DNA of 64,000 nt, taken from assembly GCF_015680705.1 (NCBI RefSeq), contig NZ_JADNYP010000001.1, positions 62,001 through 126,000 of the forward strand, written 5' to 3'. Shown here piece by piece: positions 62,410 to 64,000 of this stretch (position 1 is the stretch's first letter; each line of letters starts with the position of its first letter). The notes beneath the pieces were generated by a model that worked only from the letters and a program-made list of their open reading frames with translations, ran no database searches and was not told where the DNA came from. Source of the DNA: Pseudomonas fulva (lineage in GTDB: Bacteria > Pseudomonadota > Gammaproteobacteria > Pseudomonadales > Pseudomonadaceae). The translations under genes were made by a program, and so were the position numbers.

Positions 62410-64000
62410 ATGAAAGTCCATGCCAGAACATCTGCCCGCGCCATTTCCCCGAGGCACTGTTGCGTCCTGCTCGGTGCCCTGTGCCTGTCTGCGAACGCGG
62501 CCCTCGCCCAGGTGGACCTGCCCGCCAGCACCATCGAAGCAGACCCCGGACAAGGCCAGGCGGACGCTTTCACCAGCACCACGGCTGGGGTGGCCAAGTC
62601 CGGTCTGCCGCTGGCATGGACGCCGCGCAGCGTCGAGGTGATTTCCCGTTCGCTGCTCGACAGCCAGCAGGCGCTGGGGCTGGCCGACGCCCTGAACAAC
62701 GTGCCCGGGGTCACGGCCGGACAGTATGGCCGGCGGGGCTGGGACGACCTGATCATCCGTGGCCAGGTCGCCTCCGACTCGCTGTTCCTGGACGGTCTAC
62801 GCACCGGCATCTCCAACCGCGTGGCCGAGCAGCTGTTCGGCCTGGAGCAGGTCGAAGTGCTCAAGGGGCCGGCTTCGATGGAGTACGGCCTGGTCTTGCC
62901 AGGGGGCGTGGTCAATCTGGTCAGCAAGCGCCCCCAGGCCGATCCGTTCGCCACGTTCGGGCTGACCTACGGCAGCCATGACCTGCGCCAGGGGACCTTC
63001 GACGTCGGCACCCCGTTGTCGGAAAACGGCCGGTCCGCCGTCCGCCTCAACGGCTTGCTGTCCGAATCGAACGATGCAACCGACCATGTCTGGTTCCGCA
63101 ACAATTACATCGCGCCATCGCTGAGCCTGGAACTGGGACCGGATACCGACCTGACCTTGCTGGCCAGCCACCAGGATCGCCAATACGTCCGTCAGCAAGG
63201 CTTGCCGCTGTCCGGCTCGATCGAGGCCAACCGCAACGGTGACCTGCCGCGTCACCGCTTCACCGGCGAACCCGGCCAGGACCCCTACCACGGCGTCGCC
63301 AACCGCCTGGGCTACAGCCTGACACACCGCTTCGGCGGCTGGGCCTTCAATCAGAACCTGCGCTGGCAGACGTTCCACCTCGATGGCCAACTGGTCGCCA
63401 ACGGGCGCATGCTGGCCGACGAACGCACCCTGCAACGCACCGCCCAGCAGCAGCACTACGATGGCGACACCTTGAGCGTCGACAGCAACCTGCAGCGCCT
63501 GTTCGACAGTGTCCATGGCACGCATGACGTGACGTTCGGCCTGGACTACCTGCGCGGCCGCGAAAGCATGCGCAACACCGCCTGCAAGGTCGCCAGCCTG
63601 GATGCCTACGCGCCGCGCCATGGCCAGGCCATCGCCTGCCCGGCAACCCCACGGGTATGGTCGGACACCACGGTACGCATGATCGGCGCCTATGTACGGG
63701 ACAACTACCAGGTCACCGAGCGACTGCTGGTTACCGCCGGCCTGCGCCACGACATCAGCGATACCTATGGTCGCAACCGCCTGGACGGCAGCCGCAACAG
63801 CAACCCGGCCGACGCGACCACCGGGGCCGTGGCGGTGATGTACGAACTGTTTCCCAACGTGCGGCCGTACCTGAGCTTCGCCACGTCCTTCTACCCCAAT
63901 AGCGGTACCGATTTCGCCGGGACGACCTTCGAGCCGGAAAAAGGCCGCCAGTGGGAGGCCGGGGTGAAATTCGACCTGGATCCTGGACGCACCCTGCTCA
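62410..64000 (+). CDS. TonB-dependent siderophore receptor, 3' end outside window
   Basis: The frame is open from ATG 62410 to the edge (530 residues visible). A signal peptide (cleavage near LSANAALA) is followed by a TonB-box-like region and plug-domain signatures: SVEVISRSLLDSQQ, ADALNNVPGVT, LIIRGQ, LFGLEQVEVLKGPASMEYG, and PGGVVNLVSKRP. Outer-membrane beta-barrel sequence then starts with alternating aromatic strands. The plug is complete and there is no N-terminal FecA-like signalling extension, so it should take up a siderophore but not signal through an ECF factor. The ligand is unknown. It is preceded by a Fur-box-like site. Confidence 0.92.
   Translation, partial: MKVHARTSARAISPRHCCVLLGALCLSANAALAQVDLPASTIEADPGQGQADAFTSTTAGVAKSGLPLAWTPRSVEVISRSLLDSQQALGLADALNNVPGVTAGQYGRRGWDDLIIRGQVASDSLFLDGLRTGISNRVAEQLFGLEQVEVLKGPASMEYGLVLPGGVVNLVSKRPQADPFATFGLTYGSHDLRQGTFDVGTPLSENGRSAVRLNGLLSESNDATDHVWFRNNYIAPSLSLELGPDTDLTLLASHQDRQYVRQQGLPLSGSIEANRNGDLPRHRFTGEPGQDPYHGVANRLGYSLTHRFGGWAFNQNLRWQTFHLDGQLVANGRMLADERTLQRTAQQQHYDGDTLSVDSNLQRLFDSVHGTHDVTFGLDYLRGRESMRNTACKVASLDAYAPRHGQAIACPATPRVWSDTTVRMIGAYVRDNYQVTERLLVTAGLRHDISDTYGRNRLDGSRNSNPADATTGAVAVMYELFPNVRPYLSFATSFYPNSGTDFAGTTFEPEKGRQWEAGVKFDLDPGRTLL

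Overview
The window is a chromosomal segment of a GC-rich gammaproteobacterium, almost certainly a Pseudomonas and most likely of the P. putida group. The evidence is a type VI secretion locus in the same order and orientation as P. aeruginosa H1 (HSI-I), a bd-type cyanide-insensitive oxidase, a LysR/CoA-transferase/thiolase block like P. aeruginosa dhcR-dhcAB-atoB, and a heme-dependent dimethylamine demethylase operon. I saw no rRNA or tRNA gene, CRISPR array, insertion sequence or prophage.

Positions 1-33915 are one complete type VI secretion system (T6SS). Leftward from a 365-bp divergent control region run fha(tagH), tssJ, tssK, tssL, tssM, tagF, pppA, ppkA, tagT, tagS and tagR, which leaves the window. 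These encode the membrane complex and the threonine-phosphorylation switch. Rightward run tssA, tssB, tssC, hcp, tssE, tssF, tssG, clpV and vgrG (tube, sheath, baseplate, ATPase, spike). They are followed by an effector module: a DUF1795 chaperone (EagR type), a 1457-residue prePAAR/PAAR-Rhs protein whose tip looks like an AHH-type nuclease, and an overlapping ankyrin-SUFU gene that is the probable immunity gene. tagJ, expected between hcp and tssE by analogy with P. aeruginosa, is absent. Most genes overlap by ATGA or GTGA, so they are probably translationally coupled.

Positions 33958-47940 hold metabolic genes. A leftward gene encodes a protein resembling the replication-fork-trap protein Tus. 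It is followed by an erythromycin-esterase family protein, cytochrome bd oxidase (cydAB type), two convergent LysR regulators, a ketoacid CoA-transferase pair with thiolase, an aldo/keto reductase, an alpha/beta hydrolase, a Gfo/Idh/MocA oxidoreductase with a Tat-like leader, and a small hydrophilic protein.

Positions 47941-55598 look like an amine-use region. It contains a stand-alone Cache-domain protein, a GntR/FadR regulator divergent from an aminoaldehyde-type dehydrogenase, then dmmA, dmmB, a DUF3445 heme N-demethylase and an MFS transporter. A sigma-54-type promoter sits in front of dmmA. Positions 55752-57879 carry a small metallophosphoesterase, an RNase Z-like hydrolase and a DUF1543 protein. 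Positions 58010-62221 are a leftward ABC-export operon (ATPase, double-FtsX permease, AttH-like lipoprotein). From 62410 a TonB-dependent siderophore receptor runs off the right edge behind a Fur-box-like site.
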